Positions 63,910 through 64,000 of a stretch of DNA of 64,000 bases are shown in pieces. Both the position numbers and the translations under genes were made by a program. Origin of the DNA: Phoronis australis (Eukaryota > Phoronida > Phoronidae); contig NMRA01000351.1 in NCBI GenBank assembly GCA_002633005.1, positions 173,258 to 237,257 on the forward strand. Reading direction: 5' to 3'. Each line of letters opens with the position of its first letter. Position 1 is the first letter of the stretch. The notes beneath the pieces were generated by a model. That model did no database searches. It was not told the origin of the DNA and saw only the letters and a list, made by a program, of their open reading frames with translations.

Positions 63910-64000
63910 GTAAGAATTTCCCTGACTCTGTTTTAAGGAACACAATTGAATCTTAACTGAAAGGAATAGAATTTTGTCTACTCAGATTCATTCTTAGATT

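Overview
The window is genomic DNA from an animal, most likely a marine invertebrate. It is AT-rich and intron-rich. Consensus GT..AG introns split a secreted multidomain protein, and the introns hold retrotransposon debris, MITE-like elements and many mini- and microsatellites. There are no operons or prokaryotic signals. SCO-spondin architecture is best known from chordates and related deuterostomes, so a hemichordate, echinoderm or cephalochordate is my best guess, but the phylum cannot be fixed from this sequence.

One large plus-strand gene runs from about 4.9 kb past the right end. I assembled 34 coding exons (4932 to 63909, 5,056 coding bases, about 1,685 residues, incomplete at the 3' end). 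Every donor/acceptor pair is phase-compatible. Domain order: signal peptide; EMI; vWD1-C8-TIL-E; vWD2-C8-TIL-E-TIL-E; vWD3-C8-TIL-E; a ten-to-eleven-cysteine module resembling a Ly6/uPAR (LU) fold; LDLa; Thr-rich linker; vWC; short LDLa; TIL; vWC (continuing). The EMI domain followed by three vWD-C8-TIL assemblies and then LDLa modules is the N-terminal plan of SCO-spondin. It would be a giant secreted, disulphide-linked glycoprotein (in vertebrates the Reissner fibre protein).

Layout: 1-4.9 kb is upstream sequence with simple repeats, including a CA/TG palindrome. Intron 1 (5.0-11.9 kb) holds an apparent promoter plus short coding exon at 5.9 kb, a degenerate THAP-domain relic on the minus strand, minisatellites and a mariner-like MITE. 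EMI and vWD1 lie at 11.9-22.2 kb, with a large CATA/CA satellite at 15.5-16.4 kb. vWD2 lies at 23.9-35.6 kb. Its 7 kb intron 12 holds a LINE 3' end (minus), a 42-bp minisatellite and a decayed Ty3/gypsy pol (plus). vWD3 lies at 37.7-44.4 kb. Intron 25 (45.5-49.4 kb) is almost entirely one LTR retrotransposon on the minus strand. It has 158/160-bp LTRs, a 5-bp target duplication, a tRNA-Leu primer site and a polypurine tract. Its protease reads straight into the end of RNase H and integrase because the reverse transcriptase is missing. LDLa, vWC and TIL modules fill 51-64 kb.

I found no immune, toxin or mobile-defence system. The most interesting points are the LU-like module inside a SCO-spondin-type protein, the RT-less LTR element nested between its two exons, a pair of covarying hammerhead-like cores, and an unassigned promoter plus first exon inside intron 1.
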